Assembly (NCBI GenBank): GCA_030159075.1
Contig: BROG01000255.1
Coordinates: forward strand, 288,501-352,500
Direction of reading: 5' to 3'
Length of the DNA stretch: 64,000 nt
Source: Atrina japonica
Taxonomy: Eukaryota > Mollusca > Bivalvia > Pterioida > Pinnidae
The translations under genes and the position numbers were made by a program. The notes under the pieces were generated by a model. It saw only the letters and a program-made list of their open reading frames with translations, was not told where the DNA came from and did not search any database. Positions within the stretch are counted from its first letter, which is position 1; every line of letters starts with the position of its first letter. Positions 11,048-25,676 of the stretch are shown piece after piece.

Positions 11048-11200
11048 TGATTTATTGATGTTTTGCACCACATTCCAATTTTTTTGTTACATGTATTATA
11101 ATTATGGTGATGGCCACAATTTTTATGGTAGGGGAGAGAACCCTGTTACAGTGTAGCAGGGAAGAGACCACTGGCCTTCTGTGAGTAAGCTAGTATTGCA
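11048..11200 (-). mobile_element. SINE-2 3' part, 5'-truncated
   Basis: GCACCACATTCC, ATGGTGATGGCC, TTTTTATGGTAGGGGAGAGA and GGGAAGAGACCACTGG follow the body of the full SINE-2 copies (40736-40996, 59651-59896) in order. The tRNA-like head is absent, as expected from incomplete reverse transcription. Confidence 0.75.
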
Positions 11201-11205
11201 AGAGA

Positions 11206-13481
11206 CCTATGATGCTTCTGTTTTACATTGGTCAGTGCATGATATATATGTGCTGACAAAAGAGGTCAAAAGGTCATAATGGACAATCAACCCCCCCAAT
11301 CTAAAGAGCCACTGACTCATGGGGAGTTATGAAATTTAACCTTATTTATAGGTGCCACACACCAAATGTAAGAAAATTTACCAGTGTTTTTTGAGAAGTC
11401 TAAAACATTTGACAGTTTCTGGGATAGATACAGAATGTATTTGTATACCGGCTTCTGTCTTAAAAGAAGAAAAAAAATGTCAATAAATTATATAAAACTT
11501 TACGTCAAGCAACTATCAGCGTATTGAAACTTGACACGTCGAATTTATGCTATGTATAATCGGCATGTATTATTAATGAACTGAAGAAATGACATCAAAT
11601 GAGACGGATACCATTTTTTTCTATAAAAGACATCAAAGAGACCGAAGGAAATCAGTATTGACAATACATCAGAATTAAGAGACTTGCGAATCTTAATTTT
11701 TCCCATAAACCCACCTACAAGACAGTCGACATGGGCCACTGAAATGTACATTTATTTGAATATTTCAGTTTTACATTTTCACGTCTTGTTATAAGCTATG
11801 GTATTCTCTGTGGTATGGTATCAACTCTTTTTTTCTTTTTTTTTTTGTTACCTGAGGTGATAAAAAGCTATTACTGTCCATGGCATATATTTTGTAAAAT
11901 GGGTTTATCATTTAAACTCAAAACTAACGTTATATCTGAGGATGGGCCAATACATTATAAAACAGTGCAGCCAGCTAAACTGTTACAGGGTTAAACAGGA
12001 ACTGGTAGCAACCAGTCTATATAAGGTAGCTTAAAACAAATGGAAACCAGTCTATTTGCTGTATTCATGCAATTCAGATGGAATGGAAAACAACTTAGCA
12101 TGCTGTATAAATGACTTGAAACTTAGTGAAAACTTTAAACTCTCCATACACCGTCTAACAAGAATTGAGGCCAGAGACAGGCACTAAATGTGAATGAATT
12201 TCAAACAAAAAAGTACAGGAAAAATGGCAGTCTAACAGAACGATGCTAATTTGACAAGTTTTTGGAATTCGGAAGGAAATATCTATAAATGAAGCTATAA
12301 ACATAGATGTACCTGTCAGCGTCCGCCAGTTAAGAGGTTCTTTACACAACAAGAAGTCATAATGATAAACTTTGAAGGAATTTTTTTCCTCTTATCTATG
12401 ATCTACGACAGCTTTTATCTGAATGATGAAAATATTTTACGCCCCTGAAAATATCCACATCTCATTTTCAAAAACACACAGATGAGTAAAATTAAAAAAA
12501 AAATTCTTGGTACAACTTTATATAACCAAAACATTCACCTACAAATCTGACTTATGAATGAGTTCATATGTAAATTTTGTATGACAGACATAACAATTTT
12601 ACATCTACATGTATAATTAATAAAAAATACATTTCAGTTGTATGGTGGTCCACTTGTGCCAAAAATACCTTGAAATACAATGTGAATGAAATAATGTACT
12701 GGTGTAATTGTATAGCGTGCATGTGTGTGCGCATGCACACACGTCCATATGTGTGTGTGTGTGTGACTTTGCAGATAAAGAGTACACTACTGTGTTAATG
12801 ATATTAATTAAATGCCTTTGTTTCGGTTATCCTGAGTTATAGAAAGGATCAGACTGGTGTTAATAAAAGCCAAAGTCAATTTATAATTTTGTTTTGTCCC
12901 GTACCTTTCATCTTTACCTTCTACCAGGCTTACCAAGCTACATATCTACTTATGAAAGAGATTACAGGAAGGCAAGAGAACTTAAGTCTAATTAGATTTT
13001 CTGGAAAGTTTGTGAAGAAGGTGTGATAATTATGATATAGATGTATACCATAACAAACAGTTCACACCTAGTAACTATCATGTCAATATCAGGATCGATA
13101 AGCTACGATTTGTCGTCACTTAATTCTGAATTTATTAAAATTTCTTTTCTGTCTTTCTTGATAATATTATGAGAGATCAAAGATTGCCCAAATGAATAAG
13201 GACAAATTGACCGACTTGAAGGGCGCAGAAAACGTAGAATTATCAGGTCATAATGAATACCACTTACAGATATTTCTTCCCTTGAAAGATTTCACTTTTA
13301 CAGAATGTCCTGTGTGTGGGGTCAATCTATCATCTTCGCGTAAACTTCTGTTTATTGGTTATCATATGATAATTGACCTGATGAATTGAACAGAATTATG
13401 TCGGCATAAAAATAGACATAATCAAAAAATTTCTTGAATGGGTTTATATACCAGTACATTGTACATGTAGTATATAAAAGG
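11206..13481. other. No gene; one Z-DNA/cruciform-prone hairpin
   Basis: Unique AT-rich DNA. At 12723-12742 GTGTGTGC and GCACACAC face each other across a GCAT loop, directly followed by a short (GT)n run (about 12751-12764). The 65- to 73-codon frames here have no recognisable motif. Confidence 0.5.
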
Positions 13482-13570
13482 AACTCATCAACCCCTGAAA
13501 AACAATGAATTCTTCTGTAAATCAATGACTAAGACCAGTCCATATGTGTCTTTAGGGGTCCATGGGTTAA
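13482..13570 (+). repeat. TTAA-bounded short element
   Basis: AACTCATCAACCCCTGAAAA to AGGGGTCCATGGGTTAA, with the inner CAGTCCATATGTGTCTTTAG block. The left TTAA is mutated and the right TTAA is kept. A TATATAAAAGG word touches its left edge. Confidence 0.8.
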
Positions 13571-15255
13571 ATTAAGCATCTTGAATGATACACATGTAGC
13601 TCTTTTTCTCCCCCCGGGTATCTTAATTACATGTGCATGTGTAGTGATACCGACTTTTAAAAAACATTTCACAGAATGTTTTTTTCAATAAATAGAGAAA
13701 TCATAGGACAGAAAAACAATACCAGTAAGTAAATTTTCATGAATTTTGGTAAATAGTAAATAATGGATAAATGAAGGTTTGTATGCTAGAATTATGATTT
13801 GGAGACTGCTATAAAATTACAAAAAAAACACTGCATATAAACAAATGCTTCTAAAAAATCACATACATGTATTACAACATTAATTTTTAGTATAATTTTT
13901 TTTTTTTTTTATTCATCTAACAGAAATCAAATTCTGTAAATTGGATTTATACAGATATTATGTTAATCTTATCACCTCGTAAAACTTTAGGGGTAACAGA
14001 TAGTTAACCCCAGAGGACGCAAGAAATTTATAATTATGTTTGGCGGTCACTTTATGTATAACTTCCTATAGCAGCATGGCAACTAAGCAATCTATCGTAA
14101 ACATAGATATCGGTACATACAAATATTACGGAGAAACTGATTGCCCACCGTCTACCCGAGTGTTCCTCTGTACCCTTGCATGTAATATAGACGCAATATT
14201 AACGGTCTTTATCACAAGTTTGGAGGATTTAGTCGACACCTCGTCTGCTTCTCCATGCCAGCAGTTTACATCTTGGTGCCAACAAGCACGGTTACTCTGT
14301 TCTAGGTCATACGTTTTGCCATAAAACGTCTGACTTGTCCAAATGTTATAGATTAACAAGGTAAAATGGCTGTAAATAAACATATCTCAGATCTTGATTG
14401 TAAATTTATGATGACCTTAAATTTTCTTTGACCTTTTTATTATATCATTAGGTGCTTAATTATTTTTATTATTTCAAAGGTTACCTTAATATCTATATCT
14501 ACCTGATCTTCATTATTTTTTAAGATACAACATTAATATACATGTATAATACATGAATTCTGAAAAAATGCTAAAGGGGAAAAATTCTTTCTGCATTGCC
14601 CCAGTAATATATGGCTAACCTCTGACCTCGTGTGAACCGCAGTTCTGTGCCTCATTAAATGTGATTGGATAATTAAGTAGAAAAGAGCATCTGTTTTTGG
14701 TGGTGTTGCCGAGATGAAATGACCTTACATGACATCTGATAATGTGGGTTTACATTTGGGGGGTCTCAAACAGAAAACAGCAATAAATGTTCAAAATTAA
14801 TATATTTGTATACTAAAAGCCCAACTAATGCAAACAAGTTATATATGCAGGTTATTATTGCCATTCAAGAAGAAAATTCCCCAAATCAACAAGAAATCAG
14901 TAAGAAAAAAGGTTTGTAAGTTCTAAAGGCAACTAGATCTAGAGTAGAGTAAATGTATATTTTTCAAAAAAATTTACATTCCAATTTCAAAGAAACTTTG
15001 GGTACAAATCCTAACCTCTAACCTCCATGTTTAATCTTTCATCAGTTCTCTTGATAATGTCTAAAAATAGACTAAAAACAACACCTGGATGATAAGAGAA
15101 AAACATTTGAAAAAAATGTTCCGCCATATGTTTAAATGTATATCAGCTCCGCATGTTCATTCATCTTGATGTTATGTAAGTTTTCTCTCCCTTTCATTTG
15201 TCAAACTGATCATTATCGTACTGATAAAGCAGCTCTTTTTATATTATGACAAATT
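13571..15255. other. No confirmed gene; one more complex island
   Basis: Mostly AT-rich with long A and T runs. The part 14040-14383 is less AT-rich and open on both strands (94 codons plus, 85 codons minus), but neither product looks like a family I know and splice sites are unclear. Confidence 0.4.
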
Positions 15256-15299
15256 ATGAGAAATGTTCACAAATGTAAGAATACTGAAAAAAAGCGAGT

Positions 15300-15545
15300 A
15301 AGGCAAAATGTGAATCACATTTTATACAAGGTAAATATGAAGATGAATTGCATTTACTTCAAGGCAAATGTGAACCATATTGTATTCAAGGCAAATGTGA
15401 ATCACATTAATGTGAATCAAATTTTTCTGAAGGCAAATGTGAATCACATTTCATACAAGGCAAATATGAAATTGAATCAAATTTAATTCCATTTCATTGT
15501 GAAACATATTTTATACAATGGAAATGTGAATCCACTTGTTAAGGA
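15300..15545. repeat. Tandem repeat around AAATGTGAATCACATT
   Basis: About eight imperfect units of roughly 25-30 bases share GGCAAATGTGAATCACATTT. Its core AATGTGAATCACATT is nearly palindromic. A single related word, TAATGTGAATTTCACATA, reappears at about 16173-16190 on the far side of the adjoining 33-bp array, as if that array interrupts this one. Confidence 0.8.
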
Positions 15546-15627
15546 ATATTAATTTCACATTGTAAGAGAGTAATAATTAAATGTATGAATCACATACTAT
15601 ACAAGTGTAAATCTCTGTACATGTACA

Positions 15628-16175
15628 GTGGAACCTGTCGTGAGAGACCACTGTCATAAAAGACCACCTGTCTTGGGAGACCAATGTCATAAAAGTCCAC
15701 CTGTCTTGAGAGACCGCTGTTGTAAAAGACCACCTGTCTTGGGGGACCACTGTTGTAAAGGACCACCAGTCTTGGGAGACTCCTGTCGCAAAAGACCACC
15801 TCTCTTGGGATACCACTGTCATAAAAGACCACCTGTCTTGGGAGACCAATGTCGTAAAAGACCACCTGTCTTGGGAGACCACCTGTCATAAAAGACCACC
15901 TGTCTTGGGATACCACTGTCGTAAAAGACCACCTGTCTTGGGAGACCAATGTCGTAAAAGACCACCTGTCTTGGGAGACCACCTGTCATAAAAGACCACC
16001 TGTCTTGGGAGACCACTGTCATAAAAGACCACCTGTCTTGAAAGACCAATGTCATAAAAGACCACCTGTCTTAGGAGACCACCATCACAAAAGACCACCT
16101 GTCTTGAAAGACCACCATCACAAAAGACCACCTGTCTTGAAAGACCAATGTCATAAAAGACCACCTGTCTTAATG
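15628..16175. repeat. 33-bp minisatellite, about 16 copies, beginning with a MITE-like end
   Basis: AAAAGACCACCTGTCTTGG recurs with a 33-base period (for example 15658 and 15691), with variable TGTCATA/TGTCGTA/CATCACA spacers. The array opens with TACAGTGGAACCTGTCGTG, which is the terminal sequence type of the TA-flanked MITEs in this window. Because 33 is a multiple of 3 and stops are absent, it shows several 76-130-codon open frames on both strands with an 11-residue repeat. These are by-products of the array. Confidence 0.92.
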
Positions 16176-16190
16176 TGAATTTCACATATT

Positions 16191-18479
16191 GACGAGACTG
16201 GTTATTTTAATCTGTAATATTTCAGCACACCATCAAAACAGGAACATCTATAAATAGGTCACTGCCAATCATCAATATAAGCTGTATATATCTGATATGA
16301 TGACATGATCTTGTGTTAATTAAATTGACATTATAGATGACATTATGATTTGTCTGATGACGGACGGTTACAATGTATATAAGATGGTCTTATCTATGTG
16401 TGTCTATCTTCCATCCATCATCGATACCAACCATTCTTTACTTTTGCGGAATGCGTCTTCCTGCCAAAGCTACTTGTTTTTTTATTAGATTTCATAAACA
16501 CTTCTGCTTCGATTGCAGTTGTCGGGTTTCCCGTGTAATCCTTTAATAACTTTGTGAATCAAGATTTATTTTTGAAAATACACTATTTACATTTCTTCCC
16601 GTCTTGATACTAAGTGAACATGGCTTCATTTCGTAAATTAAGGCAGCGAAAAACCTCTGAGGTAAAAATGATGATAATGGCTGTATCAACACCATCACTG
16701 AAAGTGACACTTCATATACAATTATATTTCGTACTTCATTGCATTTTTAAACGAAACCCTTTGGAAATATGCAACCCAGGAAGCTTGAAATGACAAACTT
16801 GATTTTACAATTAGAATCCTTAATTTTATATCCTGAAATTTCCATGGATTCTATACACTTACTGCAATTACCTAAATTGTTTGCTGTAATTTATTTTGGA
16901 AATCCATGGCACTGTCAATTTTGAAACCCTCTAAATTTCCAATTTCTATTCAAATTAACCTAATTTGATCTGTTATCTGAATTCCCGTGCAGACTCAATT
17001 ACGGAGGTGTGCTGCCAACAACAGCCAGCATCAATTCATTATTTATAATTCTCACCTCCGGCTTTTCTTCAACACACCTGCCCAATACATAAGACTGATA
17101 GTTATTTGTTGAAACAGTTGAATTGAGATACCCATTTCGATTTCAAATAACCTGTGTCTCAAACTGTCACCCTAACTTAATGCCTAGATAAAAACATCAA
17201 ATACAAGCACAGAAACACTTTATTTCTCACCTGAAGTACTTAATTAACCAGTGGTCAGTCTTGACCACAAATCAGCAGCACAACGTAGGACAAAATTACA
17301 GAGCACCTGTTATACTTGACTTTTAATTGACCGTGAAATTTTCAATTCATATGGAACCACATAAATCATGTGTGGCCCTTACTTTAGATAAAGCCTGTAG
17401 CTGTGCATCCCATTTCTAGGAAAGGGACTTCAGGTTTATGTAGCCAGGCAAATGATCTACATGACCTCCACAATTGTCATAGAGACTGGCAAGGATGTTC
17501 CATTCTTTTGTTTAACATGGGTGGAACAGATATTCTAGTATAGATTTCAAGTACATCAAATTACACTAATGAGATTTAAAGCTGTAAATCAATTAAGCAA
17601 GTTACACAAGAAGAAATTTCTATTGTCAGATGCATCAATTTCACAGGGATCCTAACAGCTACAAAAAAATGTTTGGATCTGTAAAACTGACACAGGCTCC
17701 CTTGAAACTTACAGGAAGAGATGGTGAGAATTTCATCTTTGAAGATCTTCTCTCCTGTGATGAAACTTGAAAGGACACATGTACCCAGTAATATTCACAG
17801 CAAAAAAATAATTATAAGATGTAAAAAGTTTATGATTTACATGTACATGTAAATGTTAATAATTGCAAATTTCATTTCTTTAACAAGCAAGGATCCAGTA
17901 CCCCATTGCTAGCAATATAAATATTTATCTTGCCTACATGTACAATGTATATTGGTTAAAATAGTTTTATTTCTTAAAGACCTCCAAACTGTTGCCATAG
18001 TACAGATGTGTAATTATAGAAATAGATAAACCAGTGACTTGATTTAAATATCAAAATAATCTCAATGAACGGCTTCCAAATCAAGAGTCCCCGCTGATCC
18101 TGGGGCAATACATCATCCTGTAAAATGAATAACAATGACCATATTGTCTAATTCCACTAATCCTCACAGCTGGACCTCATCTCGTTGTCCACTGGGATGC
18201 TGACCACTGTCCAGTGTAATTAACTACCATTGACAGATTGTCAGACCGATGACCAATAATTGTTTGAGCGATCAGTTTGAGCTGACCAGGCCACTAAGTA
18301 GACACAGAACGGACATCAAACCGCTTATGATAAGACGAATGGATACACACAAATGGATTTCTAGGAAGTTGAGAATGGCTTCAGAGGCAATACATTCATT
18401 TGTCATTTCTCGTCCTTTATCTGACAGCTTCTCTGACAGCCCTTATTTACTGAATTTCTTGACTGATGACCATTTATAT
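16191..18479. other. No gene; one weak exon-like segment
   Basis: Unique AT-rich sequence. On the minus strand 17056-17135 starts with ATG and ends at a GTGAG donor after 26 codons plus two bases, but the phase cannot join the discoidin exon. The plus-strand frame at 18249-18602 runs into the next satellite. Confidence 0.45.
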
Positions 18480-19350
18480 TACCTCACATACAGAACAAAG
18501 ATATATTACCTACACACCACATCAATCCCCATATCACTCCCCCCATATTACCTTACACTACACCTCTCCCCATATTACTCCCCTCATGTACAGCACACAT
18601 AGATATATTAACTATATACCACATCCCTCCCTATATCACTCCCCTCATGTACAGCACACAAAGATATATTACCTATACACCACATCCCTCCCTATATCAC
18701 TCCCCTCATGTACAGCACACAAAGATATATTACCTATACACCACATCCCTCCCAATATCACTCCCCTCATGTACAGCACACAAAGATATATTACCTATAT
18801 ACCACATCCCTCCCAATATCACTCCCCTCATGTACAGCACACAAAGATATATTACCTATACACCACATCCCTCCCTTCATATTATCTTACACTACACCCC
18901 TCCTCATCCTTCATGTACAGCACACATAGATATATTACCTATACACTACATCCCTCCCCATATCATTTCACTCATGTAAAGCACACAAATACATGTATAT
19001 TACCTGTACACCACATCCCTCCGTATATCAGTCCCCTCATGTACAGCACAGATATATTACCTATACACTATATCCCTTCCCATATCACTCACCTCACATA
19101 CAACACATACATTACCTGTATGCTACCCCCTCCCCACATATATTACCTGTATGCTACACCCCCTCCTCATATCACTCACCTCATGTACAACACATACATT
19201 ACCTGTACGCTACACCCCCTCCCCATATCACTCACCTCATGTACAACACATACATTACCTGTACGCTACACCCCCTCCCCATATCACTCACCTCATGTAC
19301 AACACATACATTACCTGTACGCTACACCCCCTCCCCATATCACTCACCTA
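18480..19350. repeat. Satellite array with monomers of 61 bp then 56 bp
   Basis: CCTCATGTACAGCACACA repeats every 61 bases from about 18585 to 18900. After a mixed zone, CCTCATGTACAACACATAC repeats every 56 bases from about 19180 to 19340. All units share ATATTACC/CATTACC, CACATCCCTCC or CTACACCCCCTCC, and ATATCACTC. Neither period is a multiple of three and the units lack TAA/TAG/TGA on the plus strand, so every plus frame stays open (up to 302 codons, 18466-19374). The Tyr/Thr/His/Pro-rich translations are artefacts of the repeat. Confidence 0.95.
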
Positions 19351-22300
19351 TACCCTTTACATATGCATGTATAAACATAAAATCTTTAAAATGTGATATA
19401 CATGCATAATGTATACATTATTTTCTATCCCTAAACTGTGATAATGGATTGCCCTCACCATTGATCTGGATAAGTCTAAACAGTTTTTAAGGGTAGTATA
19501 GTGTTCAGCATATGAAATACTTCACATTGGATGCCCAATGCATGGAATGACATTAGCAGGGAAGCATATGGAATGGTGGGTTGTCTGGACAACAGAGAAG
19601 ATTTACATTCTGATGAAAAAGAATGCCATGCATAACTGACAAAGAGAAATTGGCATCTTATTCTCCACAATATTTTTGTGACAGATTGCTAGCCACTGGT
19701 CAAGGATGACCACATACTGTTCCATTACCCGACAGTCATAATTACTTTTATTCAAGCTTGTGAAAGCCATAATTATATTCATAGGGCTTTTGTATTATAT
19801 TGTGAACAAGAAGGAAGGAGGCTATGAATGGTTAATTTTTTGTCTATCAAATGTAAATAATTTGTCTCCAAAAATAATGTACAGTAGGTGAGGAGCATAG
19901 TTTGCACAAATAAAAACAACAATAAAAGAATAGCACACCTTCTTGCTATTGCATACATACTAATGAAGGGGGGGGGGGGCAAAATGTTTCTTGATGAATT
20001 TGAAAATTTCTGTGCCATGTGGATATCATTAACTTTTTTGTTCATCATATTGAATGGCTTCTTGCCAAAGTCTAATAAAAACATGTACCGTACATTTTCT
20101 ACAAGACCAAAAATTGAGACCCCAATTTTGTCAAAAAAAAAAAAACAAATTGGGAATCAATTAAGATCTCCCTTTGATACCATCTTTTCTTTTTTTTTAA
20201 GCTGAAAAAATGTTTGGCCTTTTTCACATTTACATGTACATAACTTTTGAAGTCTCTCTGTAGGCTAATTTTTCAATAATAATATATATACATTGCACAT
20301 GTATATATATTTTCTAATATTACATTGTACCTCTGTTTTAATTGGCCAATAATCACACACATTTGAATTATCGTTCAGCTAAGAAAGCTGAACTGCTCGA
20401 GTGTCAACTTCCTTAATTGTTTTCAACAAGAAATCTGAACAAAAATTGCTTTAACGAAAACTAATGGGAATGTAATGAAATGCCCCATATTTAATATCAG
20501 CCCATGTCATCATGGATTTTAAAGTTGCTGATGTTGGGACGTGTGTGTTGATAGAAAGCCCTGATTAACAGGCCAAAGTTGACATTCACTTGTCATGCAG
20601 GAATTCCTCACATTCAAAAGGTTATATTACATTTCTTAAAATTGGTGTTTCGACTTTTAGCTGGAAGTTATCACTCTGGCATGCTCATTACAAAAGAGCT
20701 CAACCTGGCTTCGTAAATATTTTAATCAAGTATTAACTAGATTAGCCCTGGGATACATCTAACATGGCAAACTGAAATCAGATTTCCTGCTCACTTCCAT
20801 GTTCCTGGACAAAGGAACAGACATCAAAGCCGAAAAATGATAACTTGACCAGTAAAGTGGGCGTGGCTGTATAAGTGAGGGATCTGATGGGTATGTTTGA
20901 TCTTGTACATGCTGTCAGCAGACATTTTCCTTTCGACATTAAATATGTTCACATTTTGTATAGAGGTAAAATAATTTAGGAGATTTAGATTTTAAATTTA
21001 TATAGATATTTTGTGAAAATACATGTATAAGCAAAAACTGATAAAGCTGAGGGAAAAAAAATAGAATCATTGTAATTTGTTCTGTAAGTATTCAAGAATG
21101 CCACTTAAATATTTTTGAATGTTTGATTTAAGTTGTAGCGAGGGTTAGAGGCTCGAGCTTAACAAGGACAATGATCCACTGAGAGATAAATGACATAAAA
21201 TTCAATTAAAGATGGCACTTTTTGTTCAGTTCATTTACTTCAGTTTTATCTGAATAAAAAAACGAATTGCCATTTTGTAAACGTTAACTGCCTTTGAAGA
21301 AGAAACTTGAATCTTATCAACAACACAATGGATAGAAAAAACGATAAAATTGCCACAAATGTTCACCTTCTAACAATGGCGGAAAAAGAAATGTCACAAA
21401 ACGAACCCTACGAAATATAAACGGGAAGATTATTACCCCATTGCCTTTGTTGATTAAACTTGAAGTCGTTGTGAAAACGGATCAAATGAACAGAGTATTT
21501 TGTTTCGACTAATTGTAAATGAGATCAAGTGAACTCCGTAAGTTTAATATTTTTATTTTTCACCCATTACTATCAAAAGTCCTTTATCCTCTACATCAGC
21601 CGTTAAAAAAACCAACAATAACGCATTCGTTTATTTGGCTGTATCTTTTAATTTGGCAAACAAAAGACCGATAGCTAGTTGCTAATCATGCACTATCTTA
21701 GTTTCTTTTAGCTAAAAAGACTTACAAGAATCTAAAAGACTAAGATATCGACTTAAGCATCTGCGATACTTGGACAATGAATACGAAGTATTGAACACCC
21801 ACAAAGCCGGTTTTATTGTTGTGTTATTTGAAATAATCTCTTCCAGTTCAATAACCAGATACTTATTACTACTGCCTTTTGGCGCTTCTTTAAATGGATA
21901 TGAAGTGGAAATAGTCCACAAAATTCATCCAAAAATTTATGATTAATGACAGCCATGGCGGTCGAGAAGCCATAAATAACACGTTACATAGAATTTTGAG
22001 TATCTGTCCAGCCATAAAACATAAACGATTTAAGTTAATTTAGTTTTAAAGTAAACCACAATAAAAAGCTGAGGGAAGGCTTAACACCACAATGATATTT
22101 GTACACAGAAGTCAGCTGGGGGACCTGCAGGGAGACTTACGGAGTGGACCAATAAATAGATATTGTATCCTGATCTACTCTGTGAACAATACAGATTTGG
22201 CATATTTGTGGCCGGAAACTAACCGATTTATGATTTGTTATTTTCTAAGATTAGAAGGATAAATCTAAAGGAATTTTTACTATTTCTACCTTGAATGTAA

Positions 22301-22463
22301 TGTTGACTGGTATATTTTTCAAAGTCTTTGTGATAATAACAGAAAAATTAAGAGAAAACATTACATAGAAAAAACGATTCTTAAATGTTCTTCACTAATC
22401 CTGTTTTATTTTCAATCTCCTGGACCCATAAAGTAAAGTGAAAAAAATCACTTATTTGATATC
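19351..22463. other. No gene seen
   Basis: Unique AT-rich DNA with a run of ten or more G at about 19969-19979. The minus-strand frame 21712-21921 ends at a TCTTGTAAGT donor-like site but has no recognisable domain or clear acceptor. Confidence 0.45.
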
Positions 22464-23170
22464 TACATGTATACGTACATATATATAGTAATGCATTGTA
22501 CGTATATATAGTAATGCATTGTACATGTATATAGTAATGTGTTGTACATATATATAGTAATGTGTTGTACATATATATAGTAATGTGTTGTTGTACATAT
22601 ATATATGTGTTGTACATAGTATGTGCATTGTACATATATATAGTAATGTGTTGTACATATATATAGTAATGTGTTGTACATATATATAGTAATGTGTTGT
22701 ACATATATATAGTAATGTGTTGTACATATATATAGTAATGCATTGTACATATATATAGTAATGCATTGTACATATATATAGTAATGCATTGTACATGTAT
22801 ATAGTAATGCATTGTACATATATATAGTAATGTGTTGTACATATATATAGTAATGTGTTGTACATATATATAGTAATATGTTGTACATATATATATAGTA
22901 ATGCATTGTACATGTATATAGTAAATGTGTTGTACATATATATATGTGTTGTACAGTAATATGTGTTGTACATATATATAGTAATGTGTTGTACATATAT
23001 ATAGTAATGTGTTGTACATATATATAGTAATGCATAATGTACATATATATAGTAAATTGCATATATATAGTAATGCATTGTACATGTATATAGTAATGCA
23101 TTGTACATGTATATAGTAATGCATTGTACATATATATAGTAATGCATTGTACATATATACATGTATGTAT
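22464..23170. repeat. 23-bp satellite, about 30 copies, in two variants
   Basis: The unit is TATATAT followed by AGTAATGTGTTGTACA or AGTAATGCATTGTACA. The TGT and CAT variants occur in runs (for example four TGT units from about 22650 followed by four CAT units), showing local homogenisation. A few units are shortened (near 22590-22625 and 22940). The antisense frames of 222-257 codons spelling Tyr-Ile-Cys-Thr repeats arise because no stop occurs in that strand of the unit. Confidence 0.95.
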
Positions 23171-23220
23171 CTACATAAGTGAGCAACATGTTACTTCAAT
23201 GGTAATCTCCCTGTATCCCC

Positions 23221-25441
<2,221 letters not shown>

Positions 25442-25519
25442 TTAACTCGTCAACCCTTGAAAAACAATGGACAATGAATTAGGCCAGTCCAAATGTGTCT
25501 TTAGGGGTGGATGAGTTAA
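25442..25519 (+). repeat. TTAA-bounded short element with internal deletion
   Basis: TTAACTCGTCAACCCTTGAA to AGGGGTGGATGAGTTAA, 78 bases. It lacks about 13 bases of the CTCTTCTGTAAATC part seen in other copies. TTAA is kept at both ends. Confidence 0.88.
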
Positions 25520-25582
25520 ATTTGCTGCAAAGACTGAAGGAAACTTTTAAGGATCGATGGCCATTAATATGTACAATGTACA

Positions 25583-25583
<1 letters not shown>

Positions 25584-25672
<89 letters not shown>
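25584..25672. repeat. (AT)n microsatellite
   Basis: Pure AT dinucleotides for close to 90 bases. It lies 65 bases after the preceding TTAA element. Confidence 0.97.

Positions 25673-25676
<4 letters not shown>

Noticed and set aside
15628..16175. CRISPR-like array
   Set aside because: There are no unique spacers of constant length; the units are full-length minisatellite copies in a eukaryotic context.
15577..16185. Frames with 11-residue repeats on both strands
   Set aside because: Product of a 33-bp minisatellite whose period is a multiple of three.
17056..17135. Signal-peptide-like first exon (26 codons from ATG to a GTGAG donor, minus strand)
   Set aside because: It ends in phase 2 while the discoidin exon needs phase 1, and joining them would create a stop.
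18466..19374. A 302-codon Tyr/Thr/His/Pro-rich frame
   Set aside because: It is the 61/56-bp satellite; all plus-strand frames are open for the same reason.
22381..23189. Three antisense open frames of 222-257 codons
   Set aside because: They are translations of the 23-bp satellite in its three frames; the period is not a multiple of three and the unit has no stop on that strand.
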